Shown: in pieces, positions 1-8,485 of the stretch
How the letters are laid out: each line of letters opens with the position of its first letter
How positions within the stretch are numbered: position 1 is the stretch's first letter
Source of the DNA: Alphaproteobacteria bacterium
GTDB lineage: Bacteria; Pseudomonadota; Alphaproteobacteria; Rs-D84; CASDRH01
Length of the DNA stretch: 64,000 bases
Direction: 5' to 3'
Assembly (NCBI GenBank): GCA_025210155.1
Contig: JAOASE010000012.1
Location: 29,116-93,115, forward strand
Position numbers and translations under genes: made by a program
The notes under the pieces: generated by a model
What the model saw: only the letters and a program-made list of their open reading frames with translations
Databases searched by the model: none
What the model was told of the DNA's origin: nothing

Positions 1-1
1 T

Positions 2-2269
2 TTATTAATATCTTCTAAGTTTATTTTATCTTTTATTGATAGTTCTGATTATAGAGATGATATTTCAAATTACGTTAATGAAAGTTTGGGTGTGGAACTT
101 CTTATTAATGGTGATTTGGAATTGGATCTTATGTCTCCAAATCCGAAGCTAGTTTTTAATGATGTTGTTTTTAAAGATGAAATAGAGTTTTTAAAAGCTA
201 GAGAAATAAAGATTGAGATTTCTCTTTGGGAACTTTTCTTTAATAAATTATCTTTTTCTAATTTAGAAGTTTTTGATGGGACTTTAATTATTAATAAAGA
301 GGTTATCAAAAATATTGCTGAAGAAGTGGATGAAGAAGATTCGGCTTTTAAAACGATTGATAATAATACTTTATTGTTAGATAACAGTGAGAAAGTTGAA
401 AAAGACGATTCGACAGGCTTTATATCTAGATATATTGATAGATTGAAGTTTTCTTTTGATAGTATTTTTATTCAAAATTTTCATATTATAGCTAATAAAA
501 AGGATATAAAAGTAGATGCTTTGAAATTAAATAATGATAAATTTCAAAGTAATTTTAGAGGTATTGTAGATTACAATAAGAAAAAAATTAAAATTGATTT
601 TGATACAAATGAGATCGAAAAATTAGTTGATAATTTGATAAATGATGGAGAAATTTTCTTAGATGGAGAAGTTATTTTAAATGGAGCTAAGTTAAAGACT
701 TTAATGAAAGTTGGAAACTTTTCTTCTGACTTTAAAATTGTTGGAAGGTTGGATTTCGTTTCTGAAGATTTGTTTTCTAACTTAAAAAGTTTTGATATAG
801 AGGCAATTTCTTTACCTACTTTAAAAGCTAAATCTAACTTTATTTTTTCTAAAAATTATTTAATGTTTTCTGATATGAAATTAGATTTGGGAAAATCTAA
901 TTTAAGAGGAAGTGTTGAAGGTGAGTTTAATTCTAAGAGACCTAATTTTAAAATTTTACTTGAATCTGATTACATAGATTTAGATGAGGTTTTACAATAT
1001 GAAGAATATGCATCAGAGGAATTAGATGAAATTATAAAAAAAGATAAAGAGCTAAATGCCTTTAAGGATATTCCACTTTTTGCAGATACTTTTAATTCTT
1101 TCAATGTGAATGTTAATTTAGACTTTAAATATTTTGTTGCTTATCGAAATTTAAATCTTTCAAATACTAAATTTGATTTTGTTTTGAATGATGGTATTGG
1201 AATATTAAAATCGTTTAAAACAAATATAGCAGATGGATTTGTTGACATGCTTGTTTTAGCAGATGTTTCGGATGGTAAAAATTTAGTATCTTCTTTAAAG
1301 CTTAATGCTGATAATGTTGTTGTTGCAAAAATATTATCTCAAGTTGGTTATGAAGATTTTGCTAAAGGTGGAGCATCTATGCTTAGAATTGCTTTAGATT
1401 CAAAGGGAACTGATTTAGAGGAGTTGATGGCGAATTTAAATGGTTCCGTAAAGGCAAGGACTATAGAGGAAATGAAGGTTGATGATTTAGGATTTGAATC
1501 TTTAAGTTCTGATTTATTAACGACTACATTAAAGGCAGGGACCAATGCAATAAAGACAGTTGGTGATACTGTTAAAGATGTTTTTGTTAAAAAGAAAAAA
1601 AGAAATAAAAAGAAAAGAAAAATTAGCTGTATATCTACCAACTTAAATATTAAAGATGGAAAAACTAAAAGTGATAGAGGTATTGCTATGGAAAGTTCTA
1701 AGTTTAATATGGTTATTGATGGATATGTAGATTTTAAGAAAGAGGAAATGGACGTTTCAATTCTACCAGTTAGAAAAGAAGGATTTAAATTAGGTCTGAA
1801 TGTAACTCCTTTAGATCTGATAGCTATTAAAGGATCTTTGGCTGAACCTAAGATAGTTATTGATGAAAACTCTTTGACTAGAGAGGCTAGTGAGTTGGCA
1901 TTTATATCTCTTGTTTTGGCTCCAGTAACAGGCGCTACTAGCTTAGCAGCTACTGGTTTAACAACGGTGTTTACTAGGTCCTTGTTGGATGAAGTTAATA
2001 AAGATGAGCATCCTTGTAGAACAGCTTGGTTGGGTAAAAACAATGATAATAAAGATGTTAAGTTTAAAGAAGAAGATAGTTTGTTGGCTGATAAAAGATT
2101 TGGAGAGGTTTCTTATAGGGCTGAATTTTTGAAAAAGAATATAGATGCTGAACTTAGAAAATCTAAGTTTTCAATAAAAAAGAAGTTGGAAGTTAATGAG
2201 GATAAATCTTTAAACTTAAAAAATGAAGTAGATAATATTACAGATAAAAAAGAAAACCTTCAAAATTAA
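2..2269 (+). CDS. AsmA family outer-membrane biogenesis protein, 5' end outside the window
   Basis: AsmA-like proteins are inner-membrane-anchored periplasmic proteins linked to outer-membrane assembly and lipid transport. The frame is open back to base 2 and reads DISNYVNESLGVELLINGD upstream of the first in-window start (TTG at 86). That matches the AsmA N-terminal pattern, so the true start and the N-terminal membrane anchor lie upstream of the window. The segment SPNPKLVFNDVVFKD is the usual AsmA N-terminal signature. A Lys/Arg-rich stretch sits near base 1590-1620, and the C-terminal region with HPCRTAW (about base 2010) is also typical. The stop codon lies in the loop of the following terminator. 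Family assignment is confident; exact substrate is unknown. Confidence 0.85.
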   Translation, partial: LLISSKFILSFIDSSDYRDDISNYVNESLGVELLINGDLELDLMSPNPKLVFNDVVFKDEIEFLKAREIKIEISLWELFFNKLSFSNLEVFDGTLIINKEVIKNIAEEVDEEDSAFKTIDNNTLLLDNSEKVEKDDSTGFISRYIDRLKFSFDSIFIQNFHIIANKKDIKVDALKLNNDKFQSNFRGIVDYNKKKIKIDFDTNEIEKLVDNLINDGEIFLDGEVILNGAKLKTLMKVGNFSSDFKIVGRLDFVSEDLFSNLKSFDIEAISLPTLKAKSNFIFSKNYLMFSDMKLDLGKSNLRGSVEGEFNSKRPNFKILLESDYIDLDEVLQYEEYASEELDEIIKKDKELNAFKDIPLFADTFNSFNVNVNLDFKYFVAYRNLNLSNTKFDFVLNDGIGILKSFKTNIADGFVDMLVLADVSDGKNLVSSLKLNADNVVVAKILSQVGYEDFAKGGASMLRIALDSKGTDLEELMANLNGSVKARTIEEMKVDDLGFESLSSDLLTTTLKAGTNAIKTVGDTVKDVFVKKKKRNKKKRKISCISTNLNIKDGKTKSDRGIAMESSKFNMVIDGYVDFKKEEMDVSILPVRKEGFKLGLNVTPLDLIAIKGSLAEPKIVIDENSLTREASELAFISLVLAPVTGATSLAATGLTTVFTRSLLDEVNKDEHPCRTAWLGKNNDNKDVKFKEEDSLLADKRFGEVSYRAEFLKKNIDAELRKSKFSIKKKLEVNEDKSLNLKNEVDNITDKKENLQN

Positions 2270-2284
2270 TTTGAAGGTTTTTTG
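2254..2284 (+). terminator. bidirectional terminator between asmA-like gene and the tolB operon
   Basis: An 11-bp perfect stem, AAACCTTCAAA/TTTGAAGGTTT, has a short loop that contains the asmA stop codon. T-runs follow on both strands, so it can end the rightward gene and the leftward tolB-grpE operon. Confidence 0.85.
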
Positions 2285-2292
2285 TTTTCTTA

Positions 2293-3090
2293 TTAGTTTA
2301 GTTCTTGATTACAAGATGGACATTTCTTAAATCCAAATCCAGTAACTCCTTTTATGCAATTAAATATATAATATACATTTGTGAACATTATTATGCCTAG
2401 ACCAATATTAGTTGCGAATGGATATACTAATAATCCGATTAATGATAGTGAAAGAGTTGTCATCCAGAAAATGCTTATGTTTGATAGTAGTGCACATTCT
2501 TTTTCTGAAAGGGCTTTTTTCATTGTAAATCTAATGATACTAGCGGCTATAAGTAATATTACAGAGATAACTGAAAATACAGGTATCATCAGAGCTAGTT
2601 TCATATATTTTAAGAATTCATTGTTTGATAACTTTTCTTTTATTTTTGTTATAATAGGATGAGATTTTTGTTTTGCAATTTCATCTTTAACGTTTATGTC
2701 TAATTTGAAATTAGCTTTTGCTTTTGATTTAACTTTCTTTTCTATGTTTTTAAACTCTTTAGGAGTTTCTTTTTTGAAAAGAGATGATGCAATAGATATT
2801 GCATTTTTACTGCTAATTTCTTTTTTTACTATATCTTTTGTTTCATCTTCAGTTGTGTCGAAAGATTTTTTTATTTGTTTTTCTTTTTCTTTAACAACAT
2901 CGTCGAAACCTTCGTATAGTTGATATGCTTTATAGGCATCATCAGCTTTTTCAACATATTGTATTGTTTTTTGATTTATTTCTTCTATTTTTGGTAGGTG
3001 TTTTGTTACAAAAATATAGCTTGTTAGATATGGTAATAAAAGAACTATGAAAAGTAATTTTATAAAATATTTTTTTAAGAATTTCATCAT
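2293..3090 (-). CDS. hypothetical membrane protein with C-terminal CxxC
   Basis: 265 aa, not recognised. There is one N-terminal membrane segment (about residues 10-30, with LLLPYL), a charged Lys/Glu-rich loop of about 130 residues, then three hydrophobic segments (about 165-190, 203-225, 228-248). The tail CPSCNQELN looks like half of a zinc ribbon. Start ATG at 3090 has the ribosome site CGGAGA; a second ATG follows directly. It lies 15 bp downstream of grpE in the same direction, so it is probably the last gene of tolB-grpE. Its architecture resembles the protein at 35187-35975 (same LLLPYL anchor, same 1+3 membrane plan). Function unknown; an envelope role is only suggested by context. 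Confidence 0.75.
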   Translation of the reverse strand: MMKFLKKYFIKLLFIVLLLPYLTSYIFVTKHLPKIEEINQKTIQYVEKADDAYKAYQLYEGFDDVVKEKEKQIKKSFDTTEDETKDIVKKEISSKNAISIASSLFKKETPKEFKNIEKKVKSKAKANFKLDINVKDEIAKQKSHPIITKIKEKLSNNEFLKYMKLALMIPVFSVISVILLIAASIIRFTMKKALSEKECALLSNISIFWMTTLSLSLIGLLVYPFATNIGLGIIMFTNVYYIFNCIKGVTGFGFKKCPSCNQELN

Positions 3091-3105
3091 TGTTTTTCTC
3101 CGTTT

Positions 3106-3666
3106 TTATTTAGCTACAACAACCATAGCTTCTTTTATTATTTTTCCGTTTAAAGTGTAACCTGTTTGTATTTCAGAAATTATAGTTCCGCTTTTTTCAC
3201 CAGTATTTTCTAATTGTTGAATTGCAGAGTGTTTTTCTGGATCGAATGCTTTACCTATGCTTTCTATTGCTTTAATACCTTGTTCAGAAAGAGATGATTT
3301 GAAAGTTTCTTGAACTAGCTTTAAGCCCGATATAAGATTTTTGATATCGTTGTTTAAAGCTTCTTTTTTATGCGCTTCTTCGAAAGAAAATATAGTTCTG
3401 TTTAAATTATCAAGAACGGGTATTATTGAGTTTGCAAAAGATGATTTCGCACTATCTGTTCTTAATTTTATTTCGTTTAAACTTCTTTTTTTTGTGTTTT
3501 CTAGTTCTGCGTAAGATCTAAGAAGTTCATCTTTTAAAGTTTTAATTTCTTCTGTTTTTGAACATGCTTTATTTTCTTTATTCTTGCAACATTTTTTTCC
3601 TTTGTTACATTCTTTGTTTTCACAGTTCTTTTTATTTTGACAACATTCTTTATGTTTATCAGTCAT
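3106..3666 (-). CDS. grpE: GrpE nucleotide exchange factor with a Cys-rich N-terminus
   Basis: GrpE releases ADP from DnaK in the cytosol. The long helical segment (about residues 38-95) is followed by the conserved IIPVLDNLNRTIFSFEEA region, EGIKAIESIGKAFDPEKHSAI-type motif (here QGIKAIE, FDPEKHSA) and the beta domain ending NGKIIKEAMVVVAK. Length 186 aa is normal. Oddly, the disordered N-terminus carries seven cysteines (8, 9, 15, 20, 26, 27, 35) among Lys/Asn/Glu, with two CC pairs. Such a tail is not part of the usual family. It sits between tolB and a membrane protein, away from dnaK/dnaJ or hrcA. Ribosome site AAAGGA precedes the ATG. Confidence 0.95.
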   Translation of the reverse strand: MTDKHKECCQNKKNCENKECNKGKKCCKNKENKACSKTEEIKTLKDELLRSYAELENTKKRSLNEIKLRTDSAKSSFANSIIPVLDNLNRTIFSFEEAHKKEALNNDIKNLISGLKLVQETFKSSLSEQGIKAIESIGKAFDPEKHSAIQQLENTGEKSGTIISEIQTGYTLNGKIIKEAMVVVAK

Positions 3667-3691
3667 TTTTTTTTCCTTTCAGATTTTGTTT

Positions 3692-5008
3692 CTATTGAAG
3701 TAATGGAGACCATGATGGGTCAGATGCTTCAGTAGGTGTGTAAAGTTCTCTCTCGTTATAACCTGTAATGTCTATAGAATAAACTCTAGTTTCATCAGTG
3801 TTTCCGATTAATTCTTGTTTGTAATATATAAGCCTTCTTCCATTTGGAGACCAAGATGGAGATTCTAAATTAAATGCTTTTGTTAAAAGTCTTTCTCCAG
3901 ATCCATCTGTATACATAACTCCTAAATAGAATTCACCTCTTAATATTTTTATGAATGCGATGTAATCACCTCTTGGTGACCACATAGGATCTCCATATCT
4001 ACCTTCTCCGAAGCTGATTCTCCTTGCATTAGATCCGTCTCTATCCATTGTGTATATTTGAGGCCTTCCACTTCTGTCAGAAACGAATGCCACTTGTTCT
4101 CCATCAGGGGAGAAGCTTGGAGATGTATCTATTCCAGAATTTCTTGTAAGTCTTTCTAATTCTCTTGTCATTAAATCCATTTCGTAAATGTCTGTATTTC
4201 CTTTTCTTGCTATACTCATAATTAATTGGTTCCCGTCAGGAGAGAAGACAGGTGCAAATGACATTCCTGGGAAATTTCCAATTATAGATTGTTGACCTGT
4301 TTCTAGATTGAAAAGGTAAACTTGTGGTTTGTTGTTGAAGAAAGTCATATAAGTTATTTCTTGTGATGCAGGTGAGAAGTTCGGAGTGAATACAGGAACT
4401 CTTCCGCTAGTAAGGTATTTTAAATTTGCACCGTCTTGATCTATGATTGCCATTCTTCTTTTTTTATTTAGTGCAGATCCAGTTTCTGAAATGTAAACAA
4501 TTCTTGTGTCAAAGTAACCTTCTTCTCCAGTCATTCTTTTGTAAATTAAATCGGCTATTATGTGAGAAATTCTTCTCCAGTTATCTTTTGTTGTTTTTAG
4601 AGATTGTCCTTCTAATCTTTGTTGAGATGCTATATCCCAAAGGTGAAAATTAACTTTTATTTTATTTCCGCTATCTTCAGTAACGCTTCCTTTGATAAGA
4701 GCTTTTACATTTATAACATCCCAATCATTGAAAGTTGGAGCGTCATCTGTGTTGTCTTCATCGTTTATAAATTGTTTTTTATCAACAGGTAAAAATAATC
4801 CAGAAGACTTTAAATCATTGGAAATTACTTTTGCTATTTTTTGACCTATTGTTTTAAGTTCTTTATCTTGTCCTTTTAAATCAGGTATTGCTATTTGAAT
4901 AGGTTCAAATTTACCTTCTGTGATATCTATTTTTAGTGCGGCAAAACTTTTACTTGGTAAAATGCTTATAATACTTGCCAGAAATATATTTCTAAATATT
5001 TTTTTCAT
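3692..5008 (-). CDS. tolB: Tol-Pal system beta-propeller protein TolB
   Basis: Periplasmic TolB couples the Tol complex to Pal during outer-membrane constriction. Start chosen at 5008 (ATG after AGAAGG), giving the signal peptide [20 protein letters not shown] ending in SFA-A; an upstream in-frame start at 5077 would precede this with no signal logic. The mature N-terminal domain is followed by PD40/WD40-like blades: [50 protein letters not shown]. 438 aa is the usual size. It heads a tolB-grpE-membrane protein operon; pal and tolQRA are not adjacent, unlike the usual order. Confidence 0.96.
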   Translation of the reverse strand: MKKIFRNIFLASIISILPSKSFAALKIDITEGKFEPIQIAIPDLKGQDKELKTIGQKIAKVISNDLKSSGLFLPVDKKQFINDEDNTDDAPTFNDWDVINVKALIKGSVTEDSGNKIKVNFHLWDIASQQRLEGQSLKTTKDNWRRISHIIADLIYKRMTGEEGYFDTRIVYISETGSALNKKRRMAIIDQDGANLKYLTSGRVPVFTPNFSPASQEITYMTFFNNKPQVYLFNLETGQQSIIGNFPGMSFAPVFSPDGNQLIMSIARKGNTDIYEMDLMTRELERLTRNSGIDTSPSFSPDGEQVAFVSDRSGRPQIYTMDRDGSNARRISFGEGRYGDPMWSPRGDYIAFIKILRGEFYLGVMYTDGSGERLLTKAFNLESPSWSPNGRRLIYYKQELIGNTDETRVYSIDITGYNERELYTPTEASDPSWSPLLQ

Positions 5009-5080
5009 ACTTATTCCTTCTTTTTTTGATAGTAATATTATGCAATTTACCGTTATTATTTTCAAGTGTTTTTTCAAAGA

Positions 5081-5110
5081 AAAACCTCCATTTATATAGG
5101 AGGCTTTTTT
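5081..5110 (-). terminator. terminator of ndk
   Basis: Stem CCTCC/GGAGG with a 9-nt loop. It sits between ndk and tolB, both leftward, and is followed on the minus strand by a T-run. Confidence 0.8.
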
Positions 5111-5133
5111 GTAATATTAATATGATTCGACTG

Positions 5134-5664
5134 TTAATTGAACCAAAGATTGATTTCATGTTCAGCTTCTTCTTTATTTCCAGATGCGTGAACAAGGTTT
5201 TTTATAGCTCTTAATTCTTTGTTTGCAAGGTCAGGGCTGTCTGAAGAAAATCTTCCTCTAATGCTTCCAGCATCTGCGTCACAAGGGATTGTGAATCCAA
5301 CAATGTGTCTAACGTTTTTGATGGCATTATTACCTTCTAAAACCATAGCAACTACTTTAGATGACATCATATAATCTACAAGCCATTTTTTCACTTGCTT
5401 TCCAATTTCTGCAGGATTTTCTGTTCCTAGATCTGACATGATATCAAAGCCTAATTCTTTATATGAATTTAATGTTTTTTCTCCAAGTCCATTAATCCAT
5501 TCAGGTGTTGATTGATAATGGTTATCTAGAAGTTCTTCATTCGCTTGAACCATTTTGATGTCTGCAACTCTTATTTGAGCTCTTTCAAATGTTGCGATAA
5601 TTTCTCCGATTAAATTTCTTTCAACTCCGTCTGGTTTTACTAGTACTAGTGTTTTCTCTATCAT
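5134..5664 (-). CDS. ndk: nucleoside diphosphate kinase, long form
   Basis: Transfers the gamma-phosphate from ATP to NDPs through a phosphohistidine. The N-terminus KTLVLVKPDGVERNLIGEII is classic NDK and the catalytic His is in NLVHASG (His159). At 176 aa it is about 35 residues longer than the common bacterial enzyme. The extra segment (about residues 51-97, containing GLGEKTLNSYKELGFD and ELGT-like text) lies after the N-terminal fold, and IRGRFSSDSPDLANK replaces the usual IRADF. I associate this long form with Patescibacteria and some archaea, so transfer is possible. Ribosome site AAAGGA; the upstream region holds a palindromic repeat. Confidence 0.93.
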   Translation of the reverse strand: MIEKTLVLVKPDGVERNLIGEIIATFERAQIRVADIKMVQANEELLDNHYQSTPEWINGLGEKTLNSYKELGFDIMSDLGTENPAEIGKQVKKWLVDYMMSSKVVAMVLEGNNAIKNVRHIVGFTIPCDADAGSIRGRFSSDSPDLANKELRAIKNLVHASGNKEEAEHEINLWFN

Positions 5665-5678
5665 GATGATTCCTTTCT

Positions 5679-5799
5679 AAATCTTTTGCACGAGCTAATC
5701 GTAATAAATAATTTTTATTTAAAGCGATCGAGTATTACTTATACACGATACTTTATCTAAAAATCATTTTTACTTCTATTCGCACAAAATCTTTGAAAG
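5679..5799. repeat. palindromic intergenic repeat, copy 1
   Basis: Long imperfect palindrome between divergent ndk and holB, starting just upstream of the ndk ribosome site. The apex is GTAT (5732-5735), loop TACTT, ATAC (5741-5744), flanked by GATCGA...ACGATA. The outer arms, with TTTTGCAC on the left and GCACAAAA on the right, resemble copies 2 and 3. Confidence 0.75.
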
Positions 5800-5940
5800 A
5801 TATAAGTGCGATGCCTGTGATAATTTCTTTGTTATATTATATCATTTTGGATTTGTTTTTCATAGGAGAAAATGTTTTTTTATTATCTTGAAAGATTGTT
5901 TTTTACTATATATAATAAGTAAAATTATTAAGGTGTTTTA

Positions 5941-6954
5941 ATGGCAAATATTAATTCTAGAAATAATCCAAATTTATTAGGGCATTCAAAAAATGAAGAG
6001 CTTTTTTTGAAGTTATTTAATAGTGGGAGAATGCCTCATTCTATAATTTTATCCGGTCAAAAAGGTGTTGGTAAAGAGACTTTTGCTTTTAGGGTTGCTA
6101 GATTTCTTTTTGCTTCTCAAAATAATTGGGTTAAAGATTTTTCAACAATGAGTTTGGAGGAGGGTAACCCTGTTTTTGAAAAGATGGAAGTTGGTGGTTT
6201 TACTGATTTAAAGCTTGTGGAAAGAGAAGTTAATGCAAAAACTGGTAAGAGAGCTAATGTTATAAAGGTTGAGCAGGTTAGAGAAATTGTAGAATTTTTT
6301 CAAACATCATCTTCAGAAGGTGGTTGGAGAGTTGTTATTATAGATGAAATGGAAGCAATGAATCAGAATGCGGCAAATGCTTTGTTGAAAACGTTGGAAG
6401 AGCCGCCTGTTAAAACTTTGTTCTTATTAGTATGTAATAATATTGATGCAGTTATGGATACTATTAAGTCTCGTTGTAGAATTATGAATTTTTCTGATTT
6501 GGATGATGATATTGTTTTTGATGTTGTTAAACAGTTAAAGCCATTGATTGATGATGAAAGTATTAGAGATTCTATTTATTTTAATAAGGGATCTGTTGGA
6601 AAAGCCATTGAATTTATAGAGTGTGGTGGTATTGAAATTTTAGAAGAGATGAAGTCTATTTTTTCTGCGTTATCTATTGGGAGAAGAGATTCTTTAATTT
6701 CTTTTGCTGGTAAAGTTGCTAGAAAAGCTGATGATTTTGATGTTTTTAAAAATTTATACTTTGCATTGCTCTACGATCTTATTAGATTTGGTGAAAGCAA
6801 GAAATTTACATTGAGTGTTTCTTGTGAATTAGAAAATGTTTTTGAATTAAAAGATAGATTTGAGAAGTTTTTTGTTTTAGAAAAGTCAGTTAACTTGGAA
6901 GCTCAGTCTATTATTATTATGGCTCTTGAGGAGGTTTTTGATGTTTGTAGATAG
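5941..6954 (+). CDS. holB: DNA polymerase III delta' subunit (clamp loader)
   Basis: Clamp-loader AAA+ subunit that helps open the sliding clamp. Residues 32-38 PHSIILS lead into a P-loop GQKGVGKET (39-47). Walker B-like VVIIDEMEAM (131-140), NAANALLKTLEEPP and the arginine-finger motif SRC (177-179) follow. 337 aa, normal length. Ribosome site AAGGTG. The downstream tatD start lies inside the end of this gene, so the two are translationally coupled, as in many bacteria. Confidence 0.92.
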   Translation: MANINSRNNPNLLGHSKNEELFLKLFNSGRMPHSIILSGQKGVGKETFAFRVARFLFASQNNWVKDFSTMSLEEGNPVFEKMEVGGFTDLKLVEREVNAKTGKRANVIKVEQVREIVEFFQTSSSEGGWRVVIIDEMEAMNQNAANALLKTLEEPPVKTLFLLVCNNIDAVMDTIKSRCRIMNFSDLDDDIVFDVVKQLKPLIDDESIRDSIYFNKGSVGKAIEFIECGGIEILEEMKSIFSALSIGRRDSLISFAGKVARKADDFDVFKNLYFALLYDLIRFGESKKFTLSVSCELENVFELKDRFEKFFVLEKSVNLEAQSIIIMALEEVFDVCR

Positions 6955-7750
6955 TCATTTTCATTTTTTTACTGAGAGTGAAGAGGATAAATATGAAACT
7001 ATAGGTAAAGATAATAGGCAGATTGTTGAAGATGCTTTAGAGGCTGGAGTTTCTAAAATGTTAGCAGTTTCTGCTTCTTATGATGATTGGAAAACTATTA
7101 GACATTTTATAGAAGGTTTTAAAGGTAAAGTTTTTGGTAGTTTTGGTTTTCATCCTCATGAAGCTTCTGAAATTGATTTCGATTCTGAAGAAATGCAGTT
7201 AGAGAATTTGATTAAGCATTTTGAGATGTTGGGCGATGGTTTTGTTGCTATTGGGGAGTGTGGTTTAGATTATGCTTTTCCTGATACTGATAAAGAGGCT
7301 CAAAAAAGGTTGTTTGACTTGCAAGTTGAGATGGCTTTGAGATTGAAAAAGCCTTTGATTATTCATACTAGAGAGGCTGATGAAGATGTTTATCCTATTT
7401 TAAAGAAGTTTGCTGAAAAAGGTGGTATGGCAGTGATTCACTGTTGGACTGGTGATGAGGAGTATGTTAAAAAGTATTTGGATTTAGGATTTTATGTTTC
7501 TTGTTCTGGGATAACTACGTTTAAGAAATCTTTGGATTTGCAAAATCAATTTAAAAATATAGTTCCTATGGATAGGTTGTTGGTTGAGACTGACGCTCCT
7601 TATTTGGCTCCTGTTCCTGTTAGAGGAAAGGTTAACGTTCCTTTTAATGTTAAGTATGTTGCTGAGTTTGTGGCTAATATGAAGGAAATTGGTCAGGAAG
7701 AATTCAACAAACAGGTTGAAAATAACTTTAATAATTTGTTTTTGAAATAA
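6941..7750 (+). CDS. tatD: TatD family metal-dependent deoxyribonuclease
   Basis: TatD hydrolases are TIM-barrel metal-dependent nucleases with roles in DNA quality control. The N-terminal HxH metal site is in VDSHFHF. Other ligands are in GFHPHE, IGECGLDYAF, IIHTREA, IHCWTG and ETDAPYLAP. 269 aa, typical. Start at 6941 is chosen because GAGGAGG lies 7-13 bases upstream and the protein then begins MFVDSHFHF; an upstream in-frame TTG (6926) would add five residues. It overlaps holB by 14 bp. Confidence 0.93.
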   Translation: MFVDSHFHFFTESEEDKYETIGKDNRQIVEDALEAGVSKMLAVSASYDDWKTIRHFIEGFKGKVFGSFGFHPHEASEIDFDSEEMQLENLIKHFEMLGDGFVAIGECGLDYAFPDTDKEAQKRLFDLQVEMALRLKKPLIIHTREADEDVYPILKKFAEKGGMAVIHCWTGDEEYVKKYLDLGFYVSCSGITTFKKSLDLQNQFKNIVPMDRLLVETDAPYLAPVPVRGKVNVPFNVKYVAEFVANMKEIGQEEFNKQVENNFNNLFLK

Positions 7751-7776
7751 AAAAGAGCCGAAATGGCTCTTTTGTT
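7749..7776. terminator. bidirectional terminator between tatD and mraZ
   Basis: Stem AAAAGAGCC/GGCTCTTTT with loop GAAAT, in the gap between converging genes; T-rich on both strands. Confidence 0.85.
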
Positions 7777-8228
7777 TAGTCTTCTTTCCTTCTTTTTAGG
7801 GTTGGGCGATTCTCTTTTGCTTTTATCAATGCCTCATTTTGAGCTTTAGCAAATTTTTCTTTATCCCATATTTGAAATGTTTTTCCTCGTCCAACGAAGC
7901 AGGCTTCTCCTTTGATGCCAGCAAATTCTACTAAGTCAGCAGGAATAACTACTCTGCCAACGCTGTCAAATTGAAGTTGTCTTGAATCTGCGAATATTAA
8001 TGATGATAGTTCATCTTGTTCTTCTGAAAATGTGTCTAGGTTGTCTACGGCATTAGATAAATCTTCCATTCTAGAAATTGAACAACCTTCTATGCAGTCA
8101 TTTGTGAACGACTTATATAATATGATTCCTTGGAAGTTTTCTTTAGATATAGCGGAGCGAAAAGTAGCAGGAACAGATACTCTTCCTGTTTTATCTATTT
8201 TGTTTATGAATGTAGATAAAAAAATCAT
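7776..8228 (-). CDS. mraZ: MraZ transcriptional regulator, away from the dcw cluster
   Basis: MraZ is a ring-forming DNA-binding protein that represses the division/cell-wall cluster that it usually heads. Two SpoVT/AbrB-type half-domains are visible: DKTGRVSVPATFR (12-24) and DSVGRVVIPADLV (88-100). 150 aa, with a Lys/Arg-rich tail. Ribosome site AAAGGA. Normally mraW/rsmH and ftsL follow directly; here a terminator and the oppositely oriented tatD follow, so this copy is an orphan. Confidence 0.93.
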   Translation of the reverse strand: MIFLSTFINKIDKTGRVSVPATFRSAISKENFQGIILYKSFTNDCIEGCSISRMEDLSNAVDNLDTFSEEQDELSSLIFADSRQLQFDSVGRVVIPADLVEFAGIKGEACFVGRGKTFQIWDKEKFAKAQNEALIKAKENRPTLKRRKED

Positions 8229-8294
8229 ATTTCATTTCCTTTATATAAAGACTTTTAAAACAATTTTCGAATCGTTTTTTGTCTTTATAATTTA

Positions 8295-8323
8295 TTTTTA
8301 GCATAACATTTTTTGACAGTCAA
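8295..8323 (-). promoter_or_regulatory. promoter of mraZ
   Basis: On the minus strand TTGACT, 17-bp spacer, TAAAAA, about 70 bp upstream of the mraZ start. The surrounding 8280-8350 stretch contains repeated TGTCA/TGACA words that could be regulator sites. Confidence 0.55.
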
Positions 8324-8405
8324 TGACAAAATGATGTTATCTTTTGCCAAAAGTATAGTTATTACAGTGTTTTAAAATACAGATTAATAAAAAAAATTTT
8401 TTTAC

Positions 8406-8435
8406 TTGACTTTTGTCTAAAATCTTTCTTAGATA
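8406..8435 (+). promoter_or_regulatory. promoter of the 104-aa gene
   Basis: TTGACT, 17-bp spacer, TTAGAT (or 18 bp and TAGATA), about 50 bp upstream of the start codon at 8486. Confidence 0.55.
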
Positions 8436-8439
8436 GAAC

Positions 8440-8467
8440 TATACAAGGTTGATGTGGATCTTGTATA
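8440..8467 (+). promoter_or_regulatory. perfect 8-bp inverted repeat in the 5' leader of the 104-aa gene
   Basis: TATACAAG and CTTGTATA are separated by 12 bases, just downstream of the predicted start of transcription. This could be an operator or an RNA hairpin; the sequence alone does not decide. Confidence 0.5.
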
Positions 8468-8485
8468 AAATAGAGGGAGTGTGTT

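Noticed and set aside
1348..2043. 231-aa open frame antisense to the asmA-like gene
   Set aside because: Reads as Ser/Leu/Phe-rich text over a well-supported AsmA frame, with no ribosome site; a shadow.
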